Shown in pieces: positions 1 through 6,444 of a DNA stretch of 6,757 nt. The DNA lies in the NCBI GenBank assembly GCA_020343715.1, contig CP070808.1, forward strand, positions 1,792,822 through 1,799,578. Reading direction: 5' to 3'. The notes beneath the pieces were generated by a model. That model ran no database searches and was not told the DNA's origin. It saw nothing but the letters and a program-made list of their open reading frames with translations. Within the stretch, counting starts at the first letter, position 1; the number at the start of each line of letters is the position of its first letter. Source of the DNA: Thermoplasmata archaeon. Its GTDB lineage: Archaea > Thermoplasmatota > DTKX01 > GCA-020343715. A program made the translations under genes and the position numbers.

Positions 1-2
1 GG

Positions 3-3000
3 ACCGCCACCGCGCCCGTGATCGACGGGACCATCGACGCCGTATGGGACGGGGCCATGGTCCTGGGCACCTTCGCCACTGGCAACTCGGGCAACTTCGA
101 CATCAAACTGAGGGCCATGTTCGACGATGACTACATCTACCTGCTGGCGGAGTGGAGGGAGTTCAACCCACCGGATCCGCCCGCTGCCGACGTGGAGCGG
201 GACGCGTGGGAGCTGACGTCCAACTCGACCCCCGGGACATGGGACCACAAGGACTGGGGTGTCGATCGGCTCTCGTTCTTCTTCGAGGACCCGGACAACC
301 CAGTCGAGAACTTCACGATGCAGGGTTGTGACGCCATCTGCCACGACCTCAAGGAGATGCACACCAAGAACCCGGGTGAGATGTTGGACGCCTGGGTCTG
401 GTCGGCGGCCACCACCAACGAGCAGTCCTACGCCGACGACGGGGTGCTCCTGAACAACAACACCGTGAACATCGACCCCAAGCGCATGCACGTGAACGTG
501 TCCGACCTGGACTGGGACTCCGGTGCCGACGGCTGGTGGAACAACAACGACACCGCCAACGCCACCGAGCGGCCCACCCACGTTTGGAAGGCGGGGGCGT
601 CCCCCGCGGACCCCAGGTTCATGTGGCTGTCCGACGCCGACGACGTGGACTGGGACACCTTCGACGTCTCCACCATCCCCCAGGGCGAGATGATCCCGGG
701 CCACGTGCTGATGACCCCCGACGGCGACAGGGCCGACGTGGAGGCCAAGGGGGTCCATGACGGTAACAACTGGACGGTGGAGTTCAAGAGGCTCAGGGAC
801 ACAGGGTCAGCCGACGATGTGGCCTTCGACGACACCAACGTCCCCTATCACTTCAGCCCCGCCGTGACCAACAACCGCACCGGCGAGGACCACTCCAAGG
901 GCATCACCTCGTACAAGATCTGGCTGGCCGAGCCGGAGCAGCCCGACCTGGTGGTGTCGGCCGTGAACCCCGTCACCACCGACCCCGGCGTCAACTCCAC
1001 CGTCACCATAGGTGTGTTCGTGGAGAACATCGGCTGGGCCGACGCGGGGGTCAGCAAGCTGTCCTGGCGATGGGACGAGCCCGGTGCGCCGGGCGCGGTC
1101 CTGGTGGACACCCCCGCCGTCGAATGGGGCAAGACCCAGTACGTGGAGTTCAACGCCTCCACCAACGACCTCACAGAGGGGAACAACTCCCTGGTGGTCT
1201 TCGTGGACGCCGAGGACGTCATCACGGAGATCAACGAGACGAACAACGAGTACACGAAGGAGATCGAGCTGGGGGCCGAGGTGCTGCCCAACTTCCGCGT
1301 GGACTCCCTTGCGATGGACCCGATGGAGCTGACACCCGACGGCTTCACCGAGGTCTCCGTGTCTGTCGTCAACGACGGGGACGGGCCCGCGCCTCCGGCG
1401 ACCATAGTCCTGGAGGTGGTGGGCGAGGCCATGCCCGTGGTGACCGACACGCTGCCCGCCATAGACGACGGTGACAGCTGGCTATGGCAGTACACATGGG
1501 GCCCCGTCGACCTGGCGTTGGGGGAGCACACCCTCATCGTGACGGTGGACCCCGACGACGATATCAAGGAGACCGACGAGACGGACAACAACATGTCCCT
1601 CGACTTCAACATGACCGCCCCGACGGCGCCCGACCTGGTCATAGAGGAGGTCACACCCCTCAACACAACGGTCACCCAGGGTGAGGAGACACGGGCCCGG
1701 GTCGTGGTGGCCAACGTGGGCGGCGCGACCGTCGTCGACGACTTCGAGGTGGCCCTCTGGCTCAACGAGGCCTTCAGCGTGGGCACCATCGGCCTGGTGG
1801 CCACCACCGGCGTCACCGAGGACATCCCCGTCGGGGGCAACGCCACCGTGGTGCTCATCTGGACCGTACCCGTGGACACCGACGTGGGGGCGAACCACTT
1901 CATCCGGGCCGAGGCGGACTGGATGAGGGCGGTCGTCGAGCTGGACGACTCGAACAACAACCTGACCTACGACGGCCTCACCGTCATCCCGAGGGCCCTG
2001 CCGGACCTGACGGTCCCCACCGTGGTACCCGTGGACCCCACCCTCAAGATGGACTCCCGGGTGACCTTCACGATAACGGTGGCCAACATAGGCGACCTGG
2101 ACACCTCGTCCAACACCACGTTGCTCATCAAGGACCTGACCCACAACGAGTCCATCGAGAGCCTGAACGTGCCGGTTATCGAGGCCGGCGGCTCCGTCGA
2201 CCTGACGTACGAGTGGTTCGTGGACGTCCCGACCCCCGGCTCCATCATCCTGCAGTTCCTGGTCGACCCCAACAATCACATCGAGGAGCAGGACGAGTTC
2301 AACAACGCATTCGACAACAACGTGATCGTCGAGCCTGCAGACCTGCCAGACCTGACCATCCCCGAGAACGGGATAGCCTTCTTCCCGGAGGTGCCCAGGG
2401 TGGGCGAGGCGGTCACCATCAGCTGCACCGTAAAGAACATCGGCACCCTGGGGACCGAGGAGACCACCACCTTGGGCGTGTGGCTGGGCAACAACCGCAT
2501 CCTCCAGACGGACCTGCTTCCCATCGGCGCCGGCGAGAGCCGGACCCTGGACATGGTGTGGTCCGCCAACGAGATCCAGACCCCCCTGGAGTACACCCTG
2601 TTCTTCCGGGTCGACCCCGACAACAAGATCAAGGAGTCGGACACCACCAACAACGAGCGGGAGGCCAAGATAACCTTCGTCAACCCCCCGATGCCGGCCC
2701 TGGAGAACCTGGTCGTGTCCACCGACAAGGACGAGGTGGAGGACGGGGGCAAGGTGACCCTCACCGTCTCCATCGAGAACAACGGTGACGCCGTGGACCT
2801 GATCTCCATCGAGGTCAAGGACGGGGTGGCCGTGGTGGCGTCACGGCAGGGCATCACCGTGGCCGCGGGCGGCGACAAGACCGAGACCTTCGACATCGAG
2901 CTGGAGGGCACCGGGGACCACACCCTGGAGGTGACCATACTCCGGGGCACCGAGGTGGCCCAGGACCCCGCTGGCAACGACCTGGTGGACTCGGTGACGG

Positions 3001-3119
3001 TGACGGTTAAGGAGAAGACCGACGGGGGCGACGGTTCCTCGATGATCTACGTGGTCATCGCGGTCGTCATCATCGCCGTGGTAGCGGTCGTCGCATACTT
3101 CCTAATGGGGCGCAAATAG
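3..3119 (+). CDS. Surface-anchored EB_dh-like (putative haem) protein with five CARDB domains, 5'-truncated
   Basis: The reading frame is open from base 3, so the GTG at 18 is very probably internal. Aligned with the downstream paralogue (3217-4959), about 45 N-terminal residues including the signal peptide lie outside the window. Numbering from the GTG: residues 1-302 resemble the ethylbenzene dehydrogenase/cytochrome c-552-like haem-binding domain. Visible marks are IDG..D..WDG at the start, MFDDDYIYLLAEW, a CX3CH motif at C104-H109, DAWVW, and VEAKGVHDG with K244. Five CARDB-type Ig domains follow, starting near 309, 424, 538, 662 and 777, then another beta-sandwich domain (895-998). A hydrophobic helix (1010-1030) ends in GRK, so the protein should face outward on a C-terminal membrane anchor. 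About eighteen N-x-S/T sequons suggest N-glycosylation. In this family the domain binds haem b, with Met and Lys ligands in EbdC, or haem c. Haem binding here and any redox role are inferred; a ligand-binding surface protein is the alternative. Confidence 0.85.
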   Translation, partial: TATAPVIDGTIDAVWDGAMVLGTFATGNSGNFDIKLRAMFDDDYIYLLAEWREFNPPDPPAADVERDAWELTSNSTPGTWDHKDWGVDRLSFFFEDPDNPVENFTMQGCDAICHDLKEMHTKNPGEMLDAWVWSAATTNEQSYADDGVLLNNNTVNIDPKRMHVNVSDLDWDSGADGWWNNNDTANATERPTHVWKAGASPADPRFMWLSDADDVDWDTFDVSTIPQGEMIPGHVLMTPDGDRADVEAKGVHDGNNWTVEFKRLRDTGSADDVAFDDTNVPYHFSPAVTNNRTGEDHSKGITSYKIWLAEPEQPDLVVSAVNPVTTDPGVNSTVTIGVFVENIGWADAGVSKLSWRWDEPGAPGAVLVDTPAVEWGKTQYVEFNASTNDLTEGNNSLVVFVDAEDVITEINETNNEYTKEIELGAEVLPNFRVDSLAMDPMELTPDGFTEVSVSVVNDGDGPAPPATIVLEVVGEAMPVVTDTLPAIDDGDSWLWQYTWGPVDLALGEHTLIVTVDPDDDIKETDETDNNMSLDFNMTAPTAPDLVIEEVTPLNTTVTQGEETRARVVVANVGGATVVDDFEVALWLNEAFSVGTIGLVATTGVTEDIPVGGNATVVLIWTVPVDTDVGANHFIRAEADWMRAVVELDDSNNNLTYDGLTVIPRALPDLTVPTVVPVDPTLKMDSRVTFTITVANIGDLDTSSNTTLLIKDLTHNESIESLNVPVIEAGGSVDLTYEWFVDVPTPGSIILQFLVDPNNHIEEQDEFNNAFDNNVIVEPADLPDLTIPENGIAFFPEVPRVGEAVTISCTVKNIGTLGTEETTTLGVWLGNNRILQTDLLPIGAGESRTLDMVWSANEIQTPLEYTLFFRVDPDNKIKESDTTNNEREAKITFVNPPMPALENLVVSTDKDEVEDGGKVTLTVSIENNGDAVDLISIEVKDGVAVVASRQGITVAAGGDKTETFDIELEGTGDHTLEVTILRGTEVAQDPAGNDLVDSVTVTVKEKTDGGDGSSMIYVVIAVVIIAVVAVVAYFLMGRK
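942..2690 (+). repeat. Array of five diverged CARDB protein repeats
   Basis: Five units of about 110-120 residues occur in tandem inside the first gene, beginning near bases 942, 1287, 1629, 2001 and 2346. Most units open with P-D-L-[VT]-[VI] (the second has P-N-F-R-V), continue with a V.N.G core strand, and end in an acidic segment of the type D-P-D-x-x-I-x-E-x-D-x-x-N-N. The units differ a lot from each other, so this is an old protein-level duplication rather than a recent DNA repeat. CARDB domains are known as extracellular adhesion or spacer modules in archaeal and bacterial surface proteins. The acidic D/N-rich ends could bind calcium, which is an inference. Confidence 0.8.
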
Positions 3120-3132
3120 CGATATCCCGAAC

Positions 3133-3144
3133 CTATCCGGATAG
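3133..3144. promoter_or_regulatory. 12-bp perfect palindrome upstream of the TATA box, possible operator
   Basis: CTATCCGGATAG is identical to its reverse complement. It sits 14 bases after the stop of the first gene and about 24 bases upstream of the TATA element of the second gene. The core TATCC also occurs in the same direction at 3123-3127 and 3149-3153, giving three copies within about 30 bases. A position upstream of BRE/TATA is typical for an archaeal activator or regulator site. A hairpin at the 3' end of the first gene's transcript is the other reading, but no T-run follows. No regulator is known. Confidence 0.35.
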
Positions 3145-3167
3145 CCAGTATCCCACGGTTCCGCAAT

Positions 3168-3176
3168 CTATATAAG
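3168..3176 (+). promoter_or_regulatory. Archaeal TATA box for the second EB_dh gene
   Basis: CTATATAAG lies in an AT-rich stretch within otherwise GC-rich DNA and matches the archaeal TBP site. With the usual 25-27 base spacing, transcription would start near 3197-3201, leaving a leader of about 16-20 nt before the ATG at 3217. The BRE just upstream (CCGCAA) is only a weak match. This promoter means the second gene need not depend on read-through from the first. Confidence 0.7.
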
Positions 3177-3203
3177 TATTCGAGATAATTTCCATGGTCA
3201 GAT

Positions 3204-3208
3204 AGGTG
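3204..3208 (+). promoter_or_regulatory. Shine-Dalgarno site that favours the ATG at 3217
   Basis: AGGTG matches part of the archaeal anti-SD complement GGAGGTGATC. It ends 8 nt before the ATG at 3217 but only 2 nt before the ATG at 3211. The downstream ATG is therefore the more likely start, two codons shorter than the longest frame. Confidence 0.55.
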
Positions 3209-3216
3209 GGATGCAC

Positions 3217-4959
3217 ATGCGTTATGAACGCCGTAGAAGAGCTGTGAGCCTAACTGCTGTCATCATGATGGTCGGGGCAGCGTTCCTGATTGCCGTGCCG
3301 GGACCGGCGGTGGCGCAGGACAACGTCCTGAAGGCTTACTGGACAAACCTGGATGTGACGCTGGACGGGCTGACCGACGAGGACGCCTGGTCCACCTCGA
3401 TACCCGTTCACACCGAGGCCACGCGCCTCAGCCCGATCTCTGTGGAGATGCGGGCCCTCTACGATGACCAGTACATCTACATGGCCTTCAAGTGGGAGGA
3501 CCTCTCGTGGAGCGTCAACCCCAACCAGTGGCTGTACACCGGGGGCGAGTGGACCCCCATCCCCAACAAGGAGGACAGCCTGTCGCTGCTGTGGAACACC
3601 GACTCGCCCATCGACGGGTTCGACCTGAACAAGCAGGGCTGCGAGGCGGCTTGCCACAACGACGTGTTCAAGACCTCCGCCGGTGAAGTGGGCGACCTAT
3701 GGCAGTGGAACGCTGGCCGGACCAACCCCTCCACCCAGGTTCCCGACGTGGGCTGGATGGACGACGCCTCGCTGACGGACACCGGCATAGTGCCCGATGC
3801 CTTCACCGGCAAGGTCTGGGAGATGAACTCGGTCTTCGCCCACGACGGCAACGAGAGCACCGAGCCCTTCACCACCGGTGACCTGCCCAAGTGGATGGAG
3901 GGCAACCCGCCTCCGAACCCTGACCCCGAGGGCAACTTCCTGTTCCGGGGCTTCGAGGTGGACATCGAGGACCACAACGCCTTCGACGACGGGGCCGCGC
4001 TGCCGGGCTTCCGCCTCAGCAAGCCCCCCGCGGGCCAGGACCGGTCCGACATCTCCGCCAAGGGGGTGTACGACGGGACCAAGCACATCTGGAGCGTGGA
4101 GGTCCGGAGGGAGCTGGACACCGGGAACTCCGGAGACGTGATCTTCGACGACCTCCTGGAGGAGTACGAGTTCGGCCTGGCCGTCTTCGACAACCAGGGC
4201 GGCGGCAAGGACACCCACTACAAGACCGAGCTCATCACCCTGGGCTTCGAGCTGCCCGAGCTGGCGGTGCTGGACGCCATGGCGGAACCCACCTCCCCCA
4301 TCATCGGCGACACCGTCAACGTCTCGATGACCGTCAAGAACATGGGCGAGTGGACCGACGACTTCACGGTCGCCATGTACCTGGACAACACCACCACCGA
4401 GCCCCTCTCCACCAAGCCCTTCACCGAGATGGGCAACGGCGGTGAGGAGACCTTCAACTTCACGTGGGACACATCGGACGCCCCCATCGGCATGAACACC
4501 CTCATCATCATGGCCGATTCGGACGAGATCGTCCTGGAGAAGGACGAGGAGGACAACGTGGCGGAGTTGGAGATCTGGGTGTACCCGCCCATATCCAAGT
4601 TCAAGGCCAACAACAAGGAGCCCGAGGAGGGTACCAAGGTCAAGCTCACCGCCACGGTGGACAACCCCTCCGACGAGGACATCACCGTCACCGTCATCCT
4701 GCTCAAGGACGAGGAGGAACTGGAGACGCAGATCGTCAACGTCACCGCCGGCGGCTCCACCGACGTGGTCTTCAAGTGGGAGGCGAAGAAGGAGGGCAAG
4801 CACACCTTCGCCGTCAAGCTCCAGGGCTCCGACGAGACCCTCATGGAGGCCACCGTCGACGTCAAGTCCGCCAGCCCGGGACCAGGGCTCATCCTCGCGG
4901 TGCTGGCAATAGGGCTGATGGCCGCGGTGGTCGCCTCGTCCCGGCGCAGGAGGACCTGA
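3217..4959 (+). CDS. Secreted EB_dh-like (putative haem) protein with CARDB domain and PGF-CTERM-like tail
   Basis: This is a complete 580-residue protein, numbered from ATG 3217; ATG 3211 would add two residues. It has a Sec signal peptide with basic RYERRRR, a hydrophobic core and likely cleavage after AVA near residue 33. The EB_dh-like domain covers about 38-346. Its marks are LDG..DEDAW, ALYDDQYIYMAFKW, a CX3CH motif at C142-H147, DLWQWNAGR, and ISAKGVYDG with K282 followed by a LDTG..GDVIFDD block. A CARDB domain (347-455) and a second Ig-like domain (456-553) follow. The C-terminus is PGPG (554-557), a hydrophobic helix, then RRRRT, resembling a PGF-CTERM archaeosortase sorting signal. 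It is a paralogue of the preceding gene, with one CARDB instead of five. By family it should bind haem on the outer face of the membrane; this is not proven by sequence, and the paired Cys could instead form a disulfide. It has its own TATA box and probably leads into the methyltransferase gene 16 nt downstream. Confidence 0.87.
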   Translation: MRYERRRRAVSLTAVIMMVGAAFLIAVPGPAVAQDNVLKAYWTNLDVTLDGLTDEDAWSTSIPVHTEATRLSPISVEMRALYDDQYIYMAFKWEDLSWSVNPNQWLYTGGEWTPIPNKEDSLSLLWNTDSPIDGFDLNKQGCEAACHNDVFKTSAGEVGDLWQWNAGRTNPSTQVPDVGWMDDASLTDTGIVPDAFTGKVWEMNSVFAHDGNESTEPFTTGDLPKWMEGNPPPNPDPEGNFLFRGFEVDIEDHNAFDDGAALPGFRLSKPPAGQDRSDISAKGVYDGTKHIWSVEVRRELDTGNSGDVIFDDLLEEYEFGLAVFDNQGGGKDTHYKTELITLGFELPELAVLDAMAEPTSPIIGDTVNVSMTVKNMGEWTDDFTVAMYLDNTTTEPLSTKPFTEMGNGGEETFNFTWDTSDAPIGMNTLIIMADSDEIVLEKDEEDNVAELEIWVYPPISKFKANNKEPEEGTKVKLTATVDNPSDEDITVTVILLKDEEELETQIVNVTAGGSTDVVFKWEAKKEGKHTFAVKLQGSDETLMEATVDVKSASPGPGLILAVLAIGLMAAVVASSRRRRT

Positions 4960-4975
4960 GGGGGTCTTACACCCC

Positions 4976-5641
4976 TTGCCCCCGTACCCCGACCCGACCG
5001 GGGACACCTTCGATGCGATAGCGGAGGCCTTCGACGCGTCCCGGGCAAGCCCTTGGCCCTTCGTGGCCGAGTGGCTCTCGGGGCTGGGGCCCCTGGCCAC
5101 CCCCCTGGTGGACGTGGGTTGCGGCAACGGGCGCCACCTGGCCCTGGCGGCCACCCTGGGCATCTGGGGGATGGGTGTGGACCTCTCCTCCCGGCTCCTG
5201 CAGCTCGCCCGGAACCGGGTCGCCCCCGGGACGGGGCTGGTGGCGGGAGACGCCCGGGCGCTGCCCGTGGCCGACAACGTGGCCGCCGCCGTGATGGCGG
5301 TCGCCATGCTGCACCACGTCCCCTCCGACGAGGACAGGAGGGCCGTCGCCCGGGAGCTTAGGAGGATCGCCCTACCGGGAGCCTCCATCCTGGTATCGGT
5401 CTGGGCCCTGGACGACCCGGAGGTGGCCAAGAGGGCGAGGGCAAGGGTCGACCCCGAGGGGGACGGCCGGGACCTGCTGGTGCCCTGGCGCGCCGTGGAG
5501 GGGAGCCACGTGGACAGATATTACAGGGTCATCGGCCTGGCCGAGCTGGCGGACATAATCGCCGGCGCAGGGCTGTCGGTGGCACGGGCCTGGGACTCGG
5601 GCCCCAATCACGTGGTCCAGGCCAGGAAGGTAGAGGTCTGA
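4976..5641 (+). CDS. Trm9/ALKBH8-like SAM-dependent tRNA wobble-uridine methyltransferase
   Basis: This 221-residue class I methyltransferase begins with TTG at 4976, the earliest usable start in this frame after the previous gene's stop. The start is preceded by a weak GAGGGGG ribosome site at 4958-4964. The N-terminal FDAIAEAFDASRASPWPFV matches the opening of Trm9/ALKBH8 proteins. Motif I is VDVGCGNG (45-52), D69 in GVDLSS should contact the SAM ribose, and GDARALPV has D92. The family-like pattern continues with AMLHHV (H113-H114), the RR..R.L block, SVWALDD (W143), LLVPWR (167-172) and RYYRV (181-185). Trm9 converts cm5U34 to mcm5U34 in tRNA with the activator Trm112; the tRNA role here is inferred from these family-specific blocks rather than the SAM fold alone. 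Another small-molecule or tRNA methyltransferase is the alternative. The 16-nt gap and lack of a TATA box suggest co-transcription with the upstream surface protein, with no obvious functional link. Confidence 0.82.
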   Translation: MPPYPDPTGDTFDAIAEAFDASRASPWPFVAEWLSGLGPLATPLVDVGCGNGRHLALAATLGIWGMGVDLSSRLLQLARNRVAPGTGLVAGDARALPVADNVAAAVMAVAMLHHVPSDEDRRAVARELRRIALPGASILVSVWALDDPEVAKRARARVDPEGDGRDLLVPWRAVEGSHVDRYYRVIGLAELADIIAGAGLSVARAWDSGPNHVVQARKVEV

Positions 5642-5660
5642 AGGACCCCAGCTGGCACCG

Positions 5661-5676
5661 GGGAAACCTATATATA
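5661..5676 (+). promoter_or_regulatory. BRE and TATA box of psmB
   Basis: Purine-rich GGGAAA (5661-5666) directly precedes CCTATATATA (5667-5676), a strong archaeal BRE/TATA pair. Transcription should begin near 5697-5702, giving a leader of about 35 nt before the ATG at 5736. It separates the proteasome gene from the upstream transcription unit. Confidence 0.8.
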
Positions 5677-5681
5677 GAATC

Positions 5682-5693
5682 CGGGTCATCCCG
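5682..5693. promoter_or_regulatory. Inverted repeat between the psmB TATA box and predicted start point
   Basis: CGGG-TCAT-CCCG forms a 4-bp inverted repeat with a 4-nt spacer. It lies in the 20 bases between TATA and the expected transcription start, where archaeal repressors often bind. It is short enough to occur by chance in GC-rich DNA. Confidence 0.25.
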
Positions 5694-5723
5694 AGCCTGC
5701 TTCCCAGGGACAGCTGGTTCTTC

Positions 5724-5729
5724 GGAGTG
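5724..5729 (+). promoter_or_regulatory. Shine-Dalgarno site that sets the psmB start at 5736
   Basis: GGAGTG resembles GGAGGTG, and its GGAG core ends 8 nt before the ATG at 5736. It contains the GTG at 5727 that would otherwise extend the frame by three codons. A ribosome site cannot easily double as the start, so the ATG is preferred. Confidence 0.6.
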
Positions 5730-5735
5730 TTTTCC

Positions 5736-6374
5736 ATGTCCAACAAGGAACTTAAGGAAACTGGCACCACCACCGCCGCGTTGGTGTGCAAGGATGGAGT
5801 CGTGGTGGCGACGGAGCACCGTGCCACCGCAGGCACGCTGATCGCCCACAAGAAGACGCAGAAGCTGTTCAAGATAGACGAGAACCTCGCCCTCACCGTG
5901 GCGGGGCTCGTGGGCGACGCGCAGACCCTGGCCCGGTACATAACCGCCGAGGCCGAGCTATACAGGCTGAAGCGCAATCAGCCCATGTCCGTGAAGGCGG
6001 CCTCAACGCTGATGGCCAACATCCTCTCGGGCAGGAGCTACTACCCCTACTGGGTGCAGCTCATCATAGCGGGCGTGGACGATTCCGGCGGCCACGTCTA
6101 CTCCCTGGACGCAGCCGGTGGCAACATCGAGGACGAGTACGTCTCCACCGGGTCCGGCTCGCCGTTCGTGTACGGCGTGCTCGAGGACCACTTCAAGCCG
6201 GGAATGACGACCTCGGCAGGCGCGGACCTGGTCATCAGGGCCATCACCGCGGCCATGGCCCGCGACGCCGCGTCGGGCAACGGGGTCGAGGTAGCTATCA
6301 TCAATCAAAAGGGCTTCAACCTGTTGACCGAGAAGCAGGTCGAGGAAAGGGCCAAGAAGATGGGCCTTAACTAG
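5736..6374 (+). CDS. psmB: Proteasome beta subunit (archaeal 20S core, N-terminal threonine hydrolase)
   Basis: This 212-residue precursor forms the catalytic inner rings of the 20S proteasome, degrading unfolded proteins in the cytoplasm with PsmA and an AAA ATPase such as PAN. A 10-residue propeptide, MSNKELKETG, ends in Gly and is followed by TTT, so self-cleavage exposes Thr11 as mature Thr1. Catalytic partners are present: mature Glu17 and Lys33 (E27, K43). The equivalents of Thermoplasma Ser129, Asp166 and Ser169 lie in STGSGSPFVYGVLE and RDAAS (S140, D177, S180), shifted by one residue because of a small insertion. GLVGDAQ and SLDAAGG are family blocks. Length and motifs are those of a normal, active archaeal beta subunit, strongly like Thermoplasma PsmB by recall. 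It has its own strong promoter; aCPSF1 begins 70 nt downstream, an arrangement known from other archaea. A GTG start at 5727 is possible but less likely. Confidence 0.97.
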   Translation: MSNKELKETGTTTAALVCKDGVVVATEHRATAGTLIAHKKTQKLFKIDENLALTVAGLVGDAQTLARYITAEAELYRLKRNQPMSVKAASTLMANILSGRSYYPYWVQLIIAGVDDSGGHVYSLDAAGGNIEDEYVSTGSGSPFVYGVLEDHFKPGMTTSAGADLVIRAITAAMARDAASGNGVEVAIINQKGFNLLTEKQVEERAKKMGLN

Positions 6375-6408
6375 GGGGACCTTAACCCTCCTGGCGAACC
6401 GCCCGAGA

Positions 6409-6421
6409 CCCTCTCCGAGGG
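6409..6421 (+). other. Small hairpin in the psmB-aCPSF1 spacer
   Basis: CCCTC-TCC-GAGGG can form a 5-bp stem with a 3-nt loop, about 24 nt before the aCPSF1 start codon. No T-rich run follows, so a terminator is not supported. It may act as an mRNA structure in the leader or intercistronic region, or be chance. Confidence 0.25.
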
Positions 6422-6444
6422 AAGACCACTCAGGGGCTGTCATC

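Noticed and set aside
18..20. GTG as the true start of the first gene
   Set aside because: The frame is open upstream to base 3, no signal peptide follows the GTG, and the paralogue shows that this point lies inside the mature domain.
848..1960. 370-codon open frame on the minus strand
   Set aside because: It lies antisense to the CARDB region, is Ser/Thr/Val-rich with no motif, and is explained by the composition of the coding strand.
1482..2279. 265-codon open frame on the minus strand rich in Gly, Val and His
   Set aside because: Shadow of the CARDB array. The repeated-looking composition mirrors the repeats on the + strand.
942..2690. DNA-level tandem repeat or CRISPR-like array
   Set aside because: The periodicity is only at protein level, with units of about 340-370 nt and low nucleotide identity. 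There are no short identical repeats with spacers.
2276..2977. 233-codon open frame on the minus strand
   Set aside because: Antisense shadow with no recognisable domain and no promoter or ribosome site noticed.
3120..3216. Small RNA or tRNA gene in the gap
   Set aside because: The gap is under 100 nt, is taken up by promoter elements, and shows no cloverleaf or other conserved RNA pattern.
3697..5430. 577-codon open frame on the minus strand
   Set aside because: It runs antisense across two well-supported genes (EB_dh protein and methyltransferase). Its translation is low-complexity Gly/Val/His/Arg-rich, as expected for the reverse frame of GC-rich coding DNA, and no domain is recognisable.
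6373..6421. Intrinsic terminator after psmB
   Set aside because: Weak stems exist (AGGG/CCCT and CCCTC/GAGGG) but there is no T-rich tract, which archaeal intrinsic termination needs.
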